A DNA stretch of 64,000 nucleotides. It comes from Breznakibacter xylanolyticus. GTDB taxonomy: Bacteria; Bacteroidota; Bacteroidia; Bacteroidales; Marinilabiliaceae. Both the position numbers and the translations under genes were made by a program. The notes under the pieces were generated by a model. The model did not search any database, was not told where the DNA came from, and was given only the letters and a program-made list of their open reading frames with translations. Shown here piece after piece: positions 24,267 to 32,644 of the stretch. Location of the stretch: positions 1 to 64,000 of the forward strand of contig NZ_QKZK01000019.1 in the NCBI RefSeq assembly GCF_003254275.1. Direction: 5' to 3'. Every line of letters starts with the position of its first letter. The stretch's first letter is position 1.

Positions 24267-25646
24267 TTAATGACCCCCGGGCGTTGCCCCCAGGGTGTTG
24301 ACCTGCACCACAGCACGCCCCAGCAGGGTGGCCGCCGTGGCATCGTGCACGGTCACGGTCACCAGGTCGCCGGGTTTGTAGCTCTCTTTGGGAAACACCA
24401 CCACCTTGTTTTGCGAGGTTCGACCAAAGAGTTCGGTTTTCGATTTTTTTGAAACGCCCTCCACCAGCACTTCAAAGGTTTTGCCAATGTCGGCCTTGTT
24501 AGAGGCCAGCGAAAGCTTCATCTGCAAATCGACAATCTCCTGCAGGCGGCGTCCTTTGACGTCCTCGGGCACGTCGTCGGCCAAATGCTTGCTGGCATAA
24601 GTCCCCGGACGTTCTGAATATTTAAACATAAAAGCGCTGTCGTACCCGGCCCATGCCATGAGCGAAAGGGTTTGCTGATGATCATCCTCCGTTTCGGAAT
24701 GGAAGCCGCAAAACACGTCGGTCGAGAGGCCGCACCCGGGCAGGATGCGACGAATGGCTTCGATGCGTTCGATGTAATCTTCGCGGGTATATTTGCGGTT
24801 CATCAGGTCGAGAATGCGCGTGCTGCCCGACTGCAGGGGCAGGTGTATGAACTTACAGATGTTGTGGTAGCGTGCCATCACGTGCAGCACCTCATCGTTC
24901 ATGTCCTTGGGGTGCGAAGTGGTGAAGCGGATGCGCAGGGCAGGAAACTCGCGGGCCACCATCTCAAGCAGACCGGGGAAGGTCACGTCCTGACCGTCGC
25001 CTTCGGGCTGCCAGTGATACGAGTTGACGTTTTGCCCCAGCAAGGTCACCTCCTTAAAGCCGCGTTGCTGCAGGTCGGCAATCTCGGCACAAATACTGGA
25101 GGCTTCGCGGCTGCGTTCCCGTCCACGGGTATAGGGCACGATGCAGTACGAACAGAAATTGTTACATCCCCGCATGATGGAGACGAAGCCCGAAATGCGG
25201 TTGGTACCCAGTCGCGAAGGCAACACGCCCCCGTAGGTCTCGGTTTTCGACAGGGTGACGTTGATGGCTTTTTGGCCGCTTTCGGCCATGCCCACCAGAT
25301 TGGGCAAATCGAGATAAGCATCAGGCCCCACCACAATGTCGGCACCCTGAGCAAAAAGCGTTTCCTGCACCCGTTCGGCCATACACCCGATGATGCCGAT
25401 GAGGAGACGCGGGTTTTTCTTTTTCAGAGAGGTGAGTTCGGCCAGACGCCCCAGCACGCGCTGCTCGGCGTTGTCGCGAATGGAGCAGGTGTTGATAAAA
25501 ATAGCGTCGGCGCCCTCGTGGCTCTCCACCACCCGGTAACCATCCATTTCCATCACCGAAGCAACCACTTCGCTGTCGGCCACGTTCATTTGGCAGCCAT
25601 AAGTTTCGATGTACAGTTTCTTTCCTTCGTCACGTCCTTGCTCCAT
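24267..25646 (-). CDS. miaB: tRNA-2-methylthio-N6-dimethylallyladenosine synthase MiaB
   Basis: A 459-residue radical-SAM methylthiotransferase that modifies A37 of tRNAs reading UNN codons. The N-terminal UPF0004 domain has the auxiliary-cluster cysteines, starting IETYGCQMNVADSE, with others in INTCSIRDNAEQ and GCMAER. The radical-SAM triad is RGCNNFCSYCIVPYTRGRE. A TRAM RNA-binding domain closes the protein (about 390-455). CQMN and the C-SIRDNAEQRV stretch mark MiaB rather than RimO or MtaB. Upstream a TAGTTTTG box (minus strand, 25721-25728) may be its promoter. Confidence 0.95.
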   Translation of the reverse strand: MEQGRDEGKKLYIETYGCQMNVADSEVVASVMEMDGYRVVESHEGADAIFINTCSIRDNAEQRVLGRLAELTSLKKKNPRLLIGIIGCMAERVQETLFAQGADIVVGPDAYLDLPNLVGMAESGQKAINVTLSKTETYGGVLPSRLGTNRISGFVSIMRGCNNFCSYCIVPYTRGRERSREASSICAEIADLQQRGFKEVTLLGQNVNSYHWQPEGDGQDVTFPGLLEMVAREFPALRIRFTTSHPKDMNDEVLHVMARYHNICKFIHLPLQSGSTRILDLMNRKYTREDYIERIEAIRRILPGCGLSTDVFCGFHSETEDDHQQTLSLMAWAGYDSAFMFKYSERPGTYASKHLADDVPEDVKGRRLQEIVDLQMKLSLASNKADIGKTFEVLVEGVSKKSKTELFGRTSQNKVVVFPKESYKPGDLVTVTVHDATAATLLGRAVVQVNTLGATPGGH

Positions 25647-25953
25647 CTCTCTGTTTATTTAATGTTGTATTGATGCCAATGACATCATTAACGGGGTCAC
25701 CAAGCCCCAAAAATTTTGTGCAAAACTAAAGCAAATCAACCGAATAAAAAAACGAAACACCGCTCAAAACCTCAGCTGCGAAGCCGGTGCAACCGGCATC
25801 ATAAAAAACAAAACAAGAGATATTGCACAATCATTTTAATTCGTACATTTAAACCATGTTCAACGGCTGAAAACAAACCCCTTGTAAAAACACTCCGTTG
25901 GCGCCCCTTAACCAATCATAACAATGCACAACCTTTAAAAGAGACCATATTAT
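25647..25953. promoter_or_regulatory. Divergent promoter region miaB / universal stress protein
   Basis: On the minus strand TAGTTTTG (complement of 25721-25728) is a -7 candidate for miaB. On the plus strand TTG (25823-25825) and TACATTTA (25844-25851), 18 bases apart, form a likely promoter for the stress protein, with a leader of about 95 bases. An inverted repeat GCCGGT-GCA-ACCGGC lies at 25783-25797 between the two promoters and is an operator or hairpin candidate. No gene is seen. Confidence 0.45.
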
Positions 25954-26796
25954 ATGAAACGCGTCCTTGTTCCCATCGATTTCTCCGAAGCCTCGCTCAA
26001 AGCGCTTGAATTCGGGGTAGAAATGGCTAACCGCCTCAAAGCCAATCTCCGCATCATGCACGTGGTGACCGGCAAAAATTACGCTCCCTTTTTCGATCCG
26101 ACTCACAATGCCGAGCTACGCATTGACGGCATGGCCGAACACTGGATGGAAAAACTCACTCACGACTTCACGCCAAAATACACAGTACACGGGGGCAACT
26201 TCGACTACAAAGTGCGCGAAGGCAACGTGACTCGGGAAATTTGCAACCAAGCCAAGTACGACGATTCGTCGATCATCATCGTGGGCTCGCATGGCATTTC
26301 GGGCTTTGAGGACAAATGGATTGGCAGCAACGCCTACCGATTGGTATCCAACGCCCCCTGCCCCGTGATGCTGGTACGCAAACAAACGGTGTGGAAAGAG
26401 TTTCAACGCATCGTCATCCCCCTGACGGTGAAAAAAGATTCCCGCCTGAAAGTGCCCATTGTCACCGGCGTGGCCAAGCTCTTTGGCGCCAAGGTATTCA
26501 TTGCCGGCCTCAAACAGTCGAGCTTCAAATATCTGCTCGTCGGCATCCGGGTGGCCATCCGCCAGGTTCAAAACTTCATTGAAACCAAAGCCGGCCTGGA
26601 AACCGAAAGCACCATTCTCAGCGGCAAGGACAAACCCAAAATTCTGCTCGATTACGCCCAGTCGGTCAACGCGGATTTGATTGCCATCAACATTCACAAC
26701 GACAACAACCCGCTGGCCGAAATCATCCGTCCGTTTGCCAACGACGTTATCAACTATTCCGAAATACCCGTGCTGGTCGTTCCCACACGCGAATAA
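25954..26796 (+). CDS. Universal stress protein, two UspA domains
   Basis: A 280-residue cytoplasmic protein with tandem UspA domains. The first starts KRVLVPIDFSEASLKALEFG and contains the nucleotide-binding GSHGISGFEDKWIGSNAYRL with the downstream NAPCPVMLVR. The second starts FQRIVIPLTVKKD and ends with DVINYSEIPVLVVP. The ATP-binding GxxGx9GS is clear in domain one only; domain two has IHNDNNPLAEII at that place, so it has probably lost ATP binding. Such proteins respond to starvation and oxygen or membrane stress. Confidence 0.9.
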   Translation: MKRVLVPIDFSEASLKALEFGVEMANRLKANLRIMHVVTGKNYAPFFDPTHNAELRIDGMAEHWMEKLTHDFTPKYTVHGGNFDYKVREGNVTREICNQAKYDDSSIIIVGSHGISGFEDKWIGSNAYRLVSNAPCPVMLVRKQTVWKEFQRIVIPLTVKKDSRLKVPIVTGVAKLFGAKVFIAGLKQSSFKYLLVGIRVAIRQVQNFIETKAGLETESTILSGKDKPKILLDYAQSVNADLIAINIHNDNNPLAEIIRPFANDVINYSEIPVLVVPTRE

Positions 26797-26807
26797 AAGA
26801 TATTCGT

Positions 26808-26815
26808 TATCTTTG
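26808..26815 (+). promoter_or_regulatory. -7 box for the SPOR protein gene
   Basis: TATCTTTG matches the consensus exactly; no -33 element is evident. It lies 87 bases before the ATG at 26902. Confidence 0.45.
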
Positions 26816-26901
26816 CCGGCAACCCCGGTGACAACACAAAGTGGCAGCCCAGGCTGTTGCTTTGTGTTTTTCTGTTCCGGCTAACGATCAATCGCTCCAC
26901 C

Positions 26902-27357
26902 ATGAAAACATTGTTATTAACACTCCTTCTTACAATAGCCATCACATGCGGGATTCAGGCACAAACCGCACCTGATATTTTTCAACGCCTGTCGGCCAAC
27001 ACACCCTCGGAGGGCAATGTACGCCTGGTGCAGGAAAATGGCATTGCCGACCTGGTGAAGCTGCACATCGAACAAAACCAAAGCAGCCCCGGCATCGATG
27101 GTTATCGCATTCAACTCTTCTCGGGCAGTGGCGCCTCGGCACGCAAAGAAGCCGAAGACACCAAGAGTCGCCTCATGTCGGCCTTCCCCGACACCAAGGC
27201 GTATCTCACCTACAACGCTCCCTTTTGGCGGGTGAGAGCCGGCGACTACCGCAACAAAAGCGAGCTGCTACACACTTTTCAGCAAATGCGAAAGGTGTTT
27301 CCCAACTGCTACCCCGTACGCGATAACACCATTCGCCACACCGATCTGCAGCAATAA
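26902..27357 (+). CDS. Secreted SPOR-domain protein
   Basis: A 151-residue protein with a signal peptide (MKTLLLTLLLTIAITCGIQA, cleaved before QTAPD) and a C-terminal SPOR domain: GYRIQLFSGSGASARKEAED, then WRVRAGDYRNKSELLHTFQQ. SPOR domains bind denuded glycan strands of peptidoglycan at division sites. The N-terminal 50 mature residues are not recognised. The Bacteroidota carry many such small SPOR proteins. It has its own promoter box and terminator. Confidence 0.85.
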   Translation: MKTLLLTLLLTIAITCGIQAQTAPDIFQRLSANTPSEGNVRLVQENGIADLVKLHIEQNQSSPGIDGYRIQLFSGSGASARKEAEDTKSRLMSAFPDTKAYLTYNAPFWRVRAGDYRNKSELLHTFQQMRKVFPNCYPVRDNTIRHTDLQQ

Positions 27358-27366
27358 TAAAACGAC

Positions 27367-27392
27367 ATCCCACCCCGCGTGGGATTTTTTAT
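27367..27392 (+). terminator. Rho-independent terminator
   Basis: ATCCCA pairs with TGGGAT around a 7-base loop, followed by TTTTTT. It lies 9 bases after the SPOR gene. Confidence 0.75.
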
Positions 27393-27438
27393 TTATCACC
27401 TTCAACCCCCTTCGAGTTACAATTTGAAAAAATAACGG

Positions 27439-27446
27439 TAATTTTG
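27439..27446 (+). promoter_or_regulatory. -7 box for purF
   Basis: TAATTTTG fits TAnnTTTG and lies 27 bases before the ATG at 27474. The -33 region is not recognisable. Confidence 0.5.
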
Positions 27447-27473
27447 CCGCAAATTATTTTTCGACCATCAATC

Positions 27474-29375
27474 ATGAGCGACCAAGTAAAGCACGAGTGT
27501 GGGATAGTGTTAATCCGTTTATTGAAACCCCTGGAGTATTATCAGGAAAAATACGGAACCTGGATGTACGGCCTCAACAAGCTGTACCTTTTAATGGAAA
27601 AACAACACAACCGGGGACAGGATGGCGCCGGAGCCGTTAACTTAAAGATTGACCAGGCAGCCGGGAAACAATATTTTCACCGCGTCCGCTCCAACAAAAC
27701 CAACCCCATCAAGGATGTGTTTAAGCATGTGCATGCCCCCATCGAACAGGTGGCCGAAAATCATCCCGAACGACTCAACAACCCGCAATGGGCCAAAGAA
27801 AACCTCCCCTTTGCCGGCGAACTCTACCTGGGTCACCTGCGCTACGGGACCTTTGGCAACAGCAGCATCGAATACGTACACCCTGTGATGCGCGAAAACA
27901 ACTGGAAATCGCGTAACCTGGTATTGGCAGGCAACTTTAACCTGACTAACGTAGATGAGATTTTTAACGCCCTGGTTGAACTGGGGCAGCACCCAAAGGA
28001 TTACACCGACACGGTGACCATCCTTGAAAACGTGGGGCACTTCTTAGACGAAGAGAACCAAAACAAATTCCGCCAGTTTAAAAACGAAGGTTATTCGAAC
28101 CGCGATATTTCCTCGCTCATAGAGCGCGACCTTGACGTGCGCAAAATATTGGAGCGATCGAGCCGTCGATGGGATGGCGGGTACGCCATTGCCGGCCTCA
28201 TTGGCCATGGCGATGCCTTTGTGATGCGCGACCCCTGGGGAATCCGCCCGGCCTACTACTACCACGACGACGAAATTGTGGTGGTGGCCTCCGAACGGCC
28301 GGTCATCCAAACAGCCATCAACGTACGATCAGTACAGGTGCAAGACCTCAAACCCGGCCACGCCCTGATCATCAAAAAAGATGGACGCGTGACCGAAGAA
28401 CTGGTGCAGGTTCCTCAACAGCGCCACTCGTGCTCTTTTGAACGCATTTACTTCTCGCGAGGCAGCGACCGCAACATTTACCAGGAACGCAAAGCCCTGG
28501 GACGCCTGCTCACGCCCATCATTTTGGAGCGCATTAACTACGACATCGCAAACACCGTCTTCAGCTACATCCCCAACACGGCCGAGACAGCATTTTTCGG
28601 ACTCGTGAATGGCATTCGCAAGCATCTCAACAAAATCAAAATCGAAAAAATCAAAGCTCTGGGCTGCAACATTACCGACGAAGAGGTGGAACGCATCCTG
28701 GAGCTGGAGCCGCGCGTTGAAAAAATCGCCATCAAGGATGTGAAGATGCGAACCTTCATCACCAGCGACCAAAGCCGCGACGACCTGGTGGCTCACGTGT
28801 ACGATGTAACCTACGGTATTGTCAAGAATCAAGAGGACACGCTGGTGATCATCGATGACTCCATCGTGCGCGGCACCACCCTCAAGCGCAGCATCCTGAA
28901 AATTCTGGATCGCCTGCATCCCAAAAAGATCATCATTGTTTCCTCAGCGCCACAAATCCGTTACCCCGACTGCTACGGCATCGACATGGCCAAACTAAAG
29001 GATTTTTGCGCCTTTACAGCCGCCATTGAGTTGCTCAAAGAAAGGGGCATGGAAAACGTCATTCAGGACGTGTACCAAAAATGCAAGGAACAGCAATATC
29101 TGCCCAAAGAGGAAATTGTGAATTACGTGAAAGAGATTTACCGTCCTTTCACCGACGAGGAAATTTCAGGAAAAATTGCACAAATGCTGCGCCCAAAGGA
29201 CATCGATGCGGAAGTAGAAATCATCTTCCAAACCGTAGAGAACCTGCACGAAGCCTGCCCCAACGACACGGGCGACTGGTACTTTACCGGCAACTACCCC
29301 ACCCCGGGCGGCAACAAGGTGGTGAACACGTCGTTCATCAACTTTATGGAAGGCATCAACCAACGAGCCTATTAA
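27474..29375 (+). CDS. purF: Amidophosphoribosyltransferase
   Basis: A 633-residue enzyme making phosphoribosylamine, the first step of purine synthesis. The glutaminase domain starts after a short propeptide: MSDQVKHE then CGIVLIR, with Cys9 as the nucleophile after processing. RGQDGAGA and GHLRYGT are glutamine-binding segments. The phosphoribosyltransferase domain has the PRPP loop VIIDDSIVRGTTL. It is about 130 residues longer than E. coli PurF; the extra length lies in inserted segments of the glutaminase half and a C-terminal tail, as in the Bacteroidota form. The start at 27474 follows a promoter box. It is monocistronic with a strong terminator. Confidence 0.93.
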   Translation: MSDQVKHECGIVLIRLLKPLEYYQEKYGTWMYGLNKLYLLMEKQHNRGQDGAGAVNLKIDQAAGKQYFHRVRSNKTNPIKDVFKHVHAPIEQVAENHPERLNNPQWAKENLPFAGELYLGHLRYGTFGNSSIEYVHPVMRENNWKSRNLVLAGNFNLTNVDEIFNALVELGQHPKDYTDTVTILENVGHFLDEENQNKFRQFKNEGYSNRDISSLIERDLDVRKILERSSRRWDGGYAIAGLIGHGDAFVMRDPWGIRPAYYYHDDEIVVVASERPVIQTAINVRSVQVQDLKPGHALIIKKDGRVTEELVQVPQQRHSCSFERIYFSRGSDRNIYQERKALGRLLTPIILERINYDIANTVFSYIPNTAETAFFGLVNGIRKHLNKIKIEKIKALGCNITDEEVERILELEPRVEKIAIKDVKMRTFITSDQSRDDLVAHVYDVTYGIVKNQEDTLVIIDDSIVRGTTLKRSILKILDRLHPKKIIIVSSAPQIRYPDCYGIDMAKLKDFCAFTAAIELLKERGMENVIQDVYQKCKEQQYLPKEEIVNYVKEIYRPFTDEEISGKIAQMLRPKDIDAEVEIIFQTVENLHEACPNDTGDWYFTGNYPTPGGNKVVNTSFINFMEGINQRAY

Positions 29376-29390
29376 CACACATCGACATCT

Positions 29391-29435
29391 ATCAAACACA
29401 AAAAGCTGCTTATGAAGCAGCTTTTTGTGTTTGAT
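29391..29435. terminator. Bidirectional terminator
   Basis: A perfect 21-bp stem (29391-29411 with 29415-29435) with a 3-base loop. It lies between the convergent purF and glsB-like genes, with T-tracts in both directions. Confidence 0.85.
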
Positions 29436-29456
29436 ATCATTTATCGCAAAAACGAT

Positions 29457-30413
29457 TCAGCGCTGATCGGGCTGATCGTTGGGATTGTAGGTATCGAAAT
29501 GACGCTCGACCTTGGCCTTGTACAAATCGCGAATGCGAATAATAATGCCGGTCTCCTCCACATCACCAAACCCATCGTTGATGGCTGTGCCAAAGGTGCG
29601 CATCGAAGGTGACAGGTTCATGTAGGCATTGATGAGCGGCGGGATGTTTTCGCCCAAATCACGCACTTTTTTATTGAGCACTTTGTAATCGTCCATGAAC
29701 GACTGTCCCACAAACACCTCATCGAGTTGCGTCTGGCTCAGTTTCAACTCCACGGGATGAAAGGGATACACCAACTGATCTTTATCGCCAAAATACTTGC
29801 GCATGAAGCCCAAAATCAGATCGCGAGCCTCTTGGTTATAATGCGTGTACATGGTCACCTTACCAAAGAAATACTCCATCTGGGGATTTTTGACCACCAA
29901 ACCACCGAGCCCGTCCCACAAGTTATCGAGCGCATAAAGACTCTTGGCACCTGCTTTTGAAGACTGATATTGAGGCTGCACAAACGAACGGCCCAACTCG
30001 ATGGTTCGCCCCAGGTAATCCTGAATAAACGCATCGGAGAAATGAAACATGTGACTGGTAGCCAGGCAATGAGTTCCTGCAGGGTCGCGCAACACGGCAT
30101 CGCCCATGATGTAACGATACCCCCCCAACATTTCACGCTCCTCGGGATCCCACACGATGAGCTGGCGATAGGGCGTGGGGTTGGTGTCGTACTCGTCGAT
30201 ATCGACCGACTTACCGGTTCCACCTCCAGCCAGTCGAAAACTCAGCTCGCGCAAACGCCCCACTTCCTGCATGAGGATGGGCGATTCGTGGGCATCAAAA
30301 TCGTATATCAAGTTATTGCCCTTATTGGTTTTGCGCACAAAACGCTCACGGGTCAGTTCGCCCTCGATGATCTCGCGGGGAATGGCCGGTATGATATCTT
30401 CCATTGCACTCAT
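29457..30413 (-). CDS. glsB: GlsB-like N-acyltransferase (OlsB/hemolysin family)
   Basis: A 318-residue GNAT-fold acyltransferase of the OlsB type. GGYRYIMGD, TIELGRSFVQPQYQ and LWDGLGGLVVKNP are the acyl-donor and catalytic blocks of this family. In Bacteroides thetaiotaomicron the GlsB/GlsA pair makes N-acyl-3-hydroxyacyl glycine lipids, GlsB forming the amide. Here the same two genes lie side by side in the order glsA-glsB. A GTG directly abutting the glsA stop (30443) could also be the start; the ATGs at 30413 and 30404 fit homologues better. Glycine lipids are membrane components needed for bile and stress tolerance in Bacteroides. Confidence 0.82.
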   Translation of the reverse strand: MSAMEDIIPAIPREIIEGELTRERFVRKTNKGNNLIYDFDAHESPILMQEVGRLRELSFRLAGGGTGKSVDIDEYDTNPTPYRQLIVWDPEEREMLGGYRYIMGDAVLRDPAGTHCLATSHMFHFSDAFIQDYLGRTIELGRSFVQPQYQSSKAGAKSLYALDNLWDGLGGLVVKNPQMEYFFGKVTMYTHYNQEARDLILGFMRKYFGDKDQLVYPFHPVELKLSQTQLDEVFVGQSFMDDYKVLNKKVRDLGENIPPLINAYMNLSPSMRTFGTAINDGFGDVEETGIIIRIRDLYKAKVERHFDTYNPNDQPDQR

Positions 30414-30443
30414 CTTGCTCAGTTTTGAAATAATATGTGTCAC

Positions 30444-31283
30444 TCACGCCATATCGTAACACCGACGGCGAATCTCGGCCACCCAATCGTTGGGCGTGCG
30501 CTCGTCGCGCAACTGCTGCCAGGGAATGGGTGTGCCAAATTTAATAACAATTTTCTTGGTTTTGGTTCGAAACAATTCGTGAGGCAATAACAACATTTCC
30601 AAATTAGCCCGTATTCCCAGTTTTTTTCGAAACAGCGCCAAATTGTAAAAGAAACGACTATTGCGACCCAAAACATATACCGGCACCACATCGCGCTGTG
30701 AGGCGATGGCACGTTTCACAAAGGTATTTTTCCATGGTAAATCGGTGATGCGACCGTTGATTTTGCGCGACACCATGCCGGCAGGAAAATAAAGCATCTG
30801 GTTGGCACCACTGAAGGCGTCGTCCATCAGGCGGGCGGCATGCTTGCTGTGACTCCCGTGTTTGTTGATGGGAATGAAGATATCGTTGAGGGGGCGCACA
30901 TGCATCAGAAGGTCGTTGACCGGGAATTTCATCTCGGGGAAACGTTCTCCCACGGCCGAAATCAAAGCAATGCCATCGAGCCCTCCCAAAGGGTGGTTGG
31001 CCACGAATAAATAACGCCCTTGTTGCGGAATTTTATCCAACCCCACATGGCTCAATTCACCAAAACATTCGCGAACTCCGGCACGGGCAAACTCAATGCC
31101 CGGCTTATCGGCATGGTCACGCAAAATGCGATTGATGGTCTCCTGATGAATGATCCGTTTGATGATTGAGAAAACAAATCGGGGCATCCAGCGATGGAGA
31201 CTCGGGTTTTTATCGGCAAATAAATTCTCAACATCTACATATTTCTGGGGCTCGGATCCGTTGGTGGGCGTGAGTGGAGTCAT
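30444..31283 (-). CDS. glsA: GlsA-like O-acyltransferase
   Basis: A 279-residue lysophospholipid acyltransferase-type enzyme. The catalytic NHx4D is VANHPLGGLDGIAL (about residues 95-108), and FPAGMVSRK is the substrate-phosphate block equivalent (FPEG). In the glycine-lipid pathway GlsA adds the second acyl chain to the hydroxyl of the N-acyl chain made by GlsB. The glsB frame begins within 0-30 bases of this stop, so translation is likely coupled. No signal peptide; membrane association would be peripheral. Confidence 0.82.
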   Translation of the reverse strand: MTPLTPTNGSEPQKYVDVENLFADKNPSLHRWMPRFVFSIIKRIIHQETINRILRDHADKPGIEFARAGVRECFGELSHVGLDKIPQQGRYLFVANHPLGGLDGIALISAVGERFPEMKFPVNDLLMHVRPLNDIFIPINKHGSHSKHAARLMDDAFSGANQMLYFPAGMVSRKINGRITDLPWKNTFVKRAIASQRDVVPVYVLGRNSRFFYNLALFRKKLGIRANLEMLLLPHELFRTKTKKIVIKFGTPIPWQQLRDERTPNDWVAEIRRRCYDMA

Positions 31284-31409
31284 ATTTCAAATTTGCTAAT
31301 GGGTGCCAATTTTAGGAAAAAATGGCGAGAAAACCGAGCAGATTCACAGATGTCTTGCGACGGATGAACCATGGCAATAAAAAAAACGGCTTCAAAGCCA
31401 TCATCCCCC

Positions 31410-32414
31410 TCACTCCCACACCCCGTGCACGCTTTGCCCGCAAGCAGGACAGCGCCCATTGGCCACTTTATTGGTGCCCACCCAAAATCCATTCCGTTCA
31501 ATCAACAATGAGTGACAAACCGGACAAAATGTGTTTTCACGATCACCCATAGAGATGTTTCCGGCATAAACATATTTCAATCCGGCATCCTGAGCCACCC
31601 CCATGGCCTGTTCCATGGCCGACACCGACGTGGGCGGCAAATGTGCCAATTGGTGATGAGGAAAGAAACGACTCAGATGCAAGGGCACATCGGCCATGCC
31701 ATGGCTCACCATCCAATGGCACATGGCCGCAATGTCGTCGGCACCATCGGTCATGCCGGTCACCAGCAGACGAGTCACCTCGAGCCACACGCCCTCCTCG
31801 TGCAGGATTTGCAACGTGCGCAACACAGGAGCCAGCGAGGCACCGCACAAGAAACGATACATCCCATCGTCAAAAGACTTCAGGTCGATATTGGCGGCAT
31901 CCAACACCCGACAGAATTTGCGTAGCGGCTCCTCGTTGATATACCCGGCCGACACCACAATGTTCTTCACCCCGCGAACACGAGCCAAACAGGCCGTTTC
32001 GTAAGCATACTCGTAATACACCACCGGATCGGTGTAAGTATAAGAGATGGATCGACAACCGTGCAACACTGCCGCATCCACAATTTGATGAGGCGACATG
32101 GGCTCCGAGGTAATCTCATCTGGACGATGCTGCGAGATGTGTACATTTTGGCAATTACGGCAGCGCAAATTGCAGCCCGCCGTGGCCACAGAAAAAGAAC
32201 GGCTGCCCGGCATGAAATGAAACAACGGCTTCTTCTCGATGGGGTCGACATGTGCCGCGCATACGGCACCGTATGCCAGGGTGTGCAACTCACCGTCATG
32301 ATTGATGCGGGTGCGACAGATGCCAATCTGACCCGTTTTTAAGATGCACCCGTGCGGACACAACTCGCACTTTACAGACTGATTTTGCAATGATGTGTAG
32401 AATTGGGCTTTCAT
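31410..32414 (-). CDS. amrS: AmmeMemoRadiSam system radical-SAM enzyme
   Basis: A 334-residue radical-SAM protein. An N-terminal cysteine block (CELCPHGCILKTGQIGICRT) precedes the radical-SAM triad TAGCNLRCRNCQN (about residues 83-95). A C-terminal zinc-ribbon-like pair, CPVCH and CPACG, closes it. This layout identifies the AmmeMemoRadiSam (AmrS) family, which co-occurs with Memo and AMMECR1 proteins. The reaction is not known. The start is the ATG at 32414. The fused Memo/AMMECR1 gene lies 230 bases upstream on the same strand, with a palindromic repeat just before this start. Confidence 0.9.
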   Translation of the reverse strand: MKAQFYTSLQNQSVKCELCPHGCILKTGQIGICRTRINHDGELHTLAYGAVCAAHVDPIEKKPLFHFMPGSRSFSVATAGCNLRCRNCQNVHISQHRPDEITSEPMSPHQIVDAAVLHGCRSISYTYTDPVVYYEYAYETACLARVRGVKNIVVSAGYINEEPLRKFCRVLDAANIDLKSFDDGMYRFLCGASLAPVLRTLQILHEEGVWLEVTRLLVTGMTDGADDIAAMCHWMVSHGMADVPLHLSRFFPHHQLAHLPPTSVSAMEQAMGVAQDAGLKYVYAGNISMGDRENTFCPVCHSLLIERNGFWVGTNKVANGRCPACGQSVHGVWE

Positions 32415-32644
32415 GGAACCAACTGAGATTAAAGCCCCTCCCGGCCTCCCCAAAGGGGAGGTAACGGAAGAAAGCAGGGGTGCATTAAAACATCAAAACA
32501 CAAAAAATAAATTTCAAAACCCTCAACACAATCGCGATGGAGACGGAGCTGCACATGCTGCATCGTTGCGATGTATAAAACTTGCGACCCCAAACGCACA
32601 TCATCATCCATCAGTGAGTCACACGGGCGGGCATGGGTGTTTCA
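32415..32644. other. Gap between the AmmeMemoRadiSam genes with CCCCTCC repeat
   Basis: At 32431-32462 lies an element with AAAGCCCCTCCCGGCCTCC followed by CCAAAGGGGAGG, a hairpin of the CCCCTCC family. On the coding (minus) strand it ends about 17 bases before the ATG of the radical-SAM gene. A near-identical copy sits at 48185-48217. The rest of the gap is AT-rich with no frame or promoter I can support. Confidence 0.6.
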
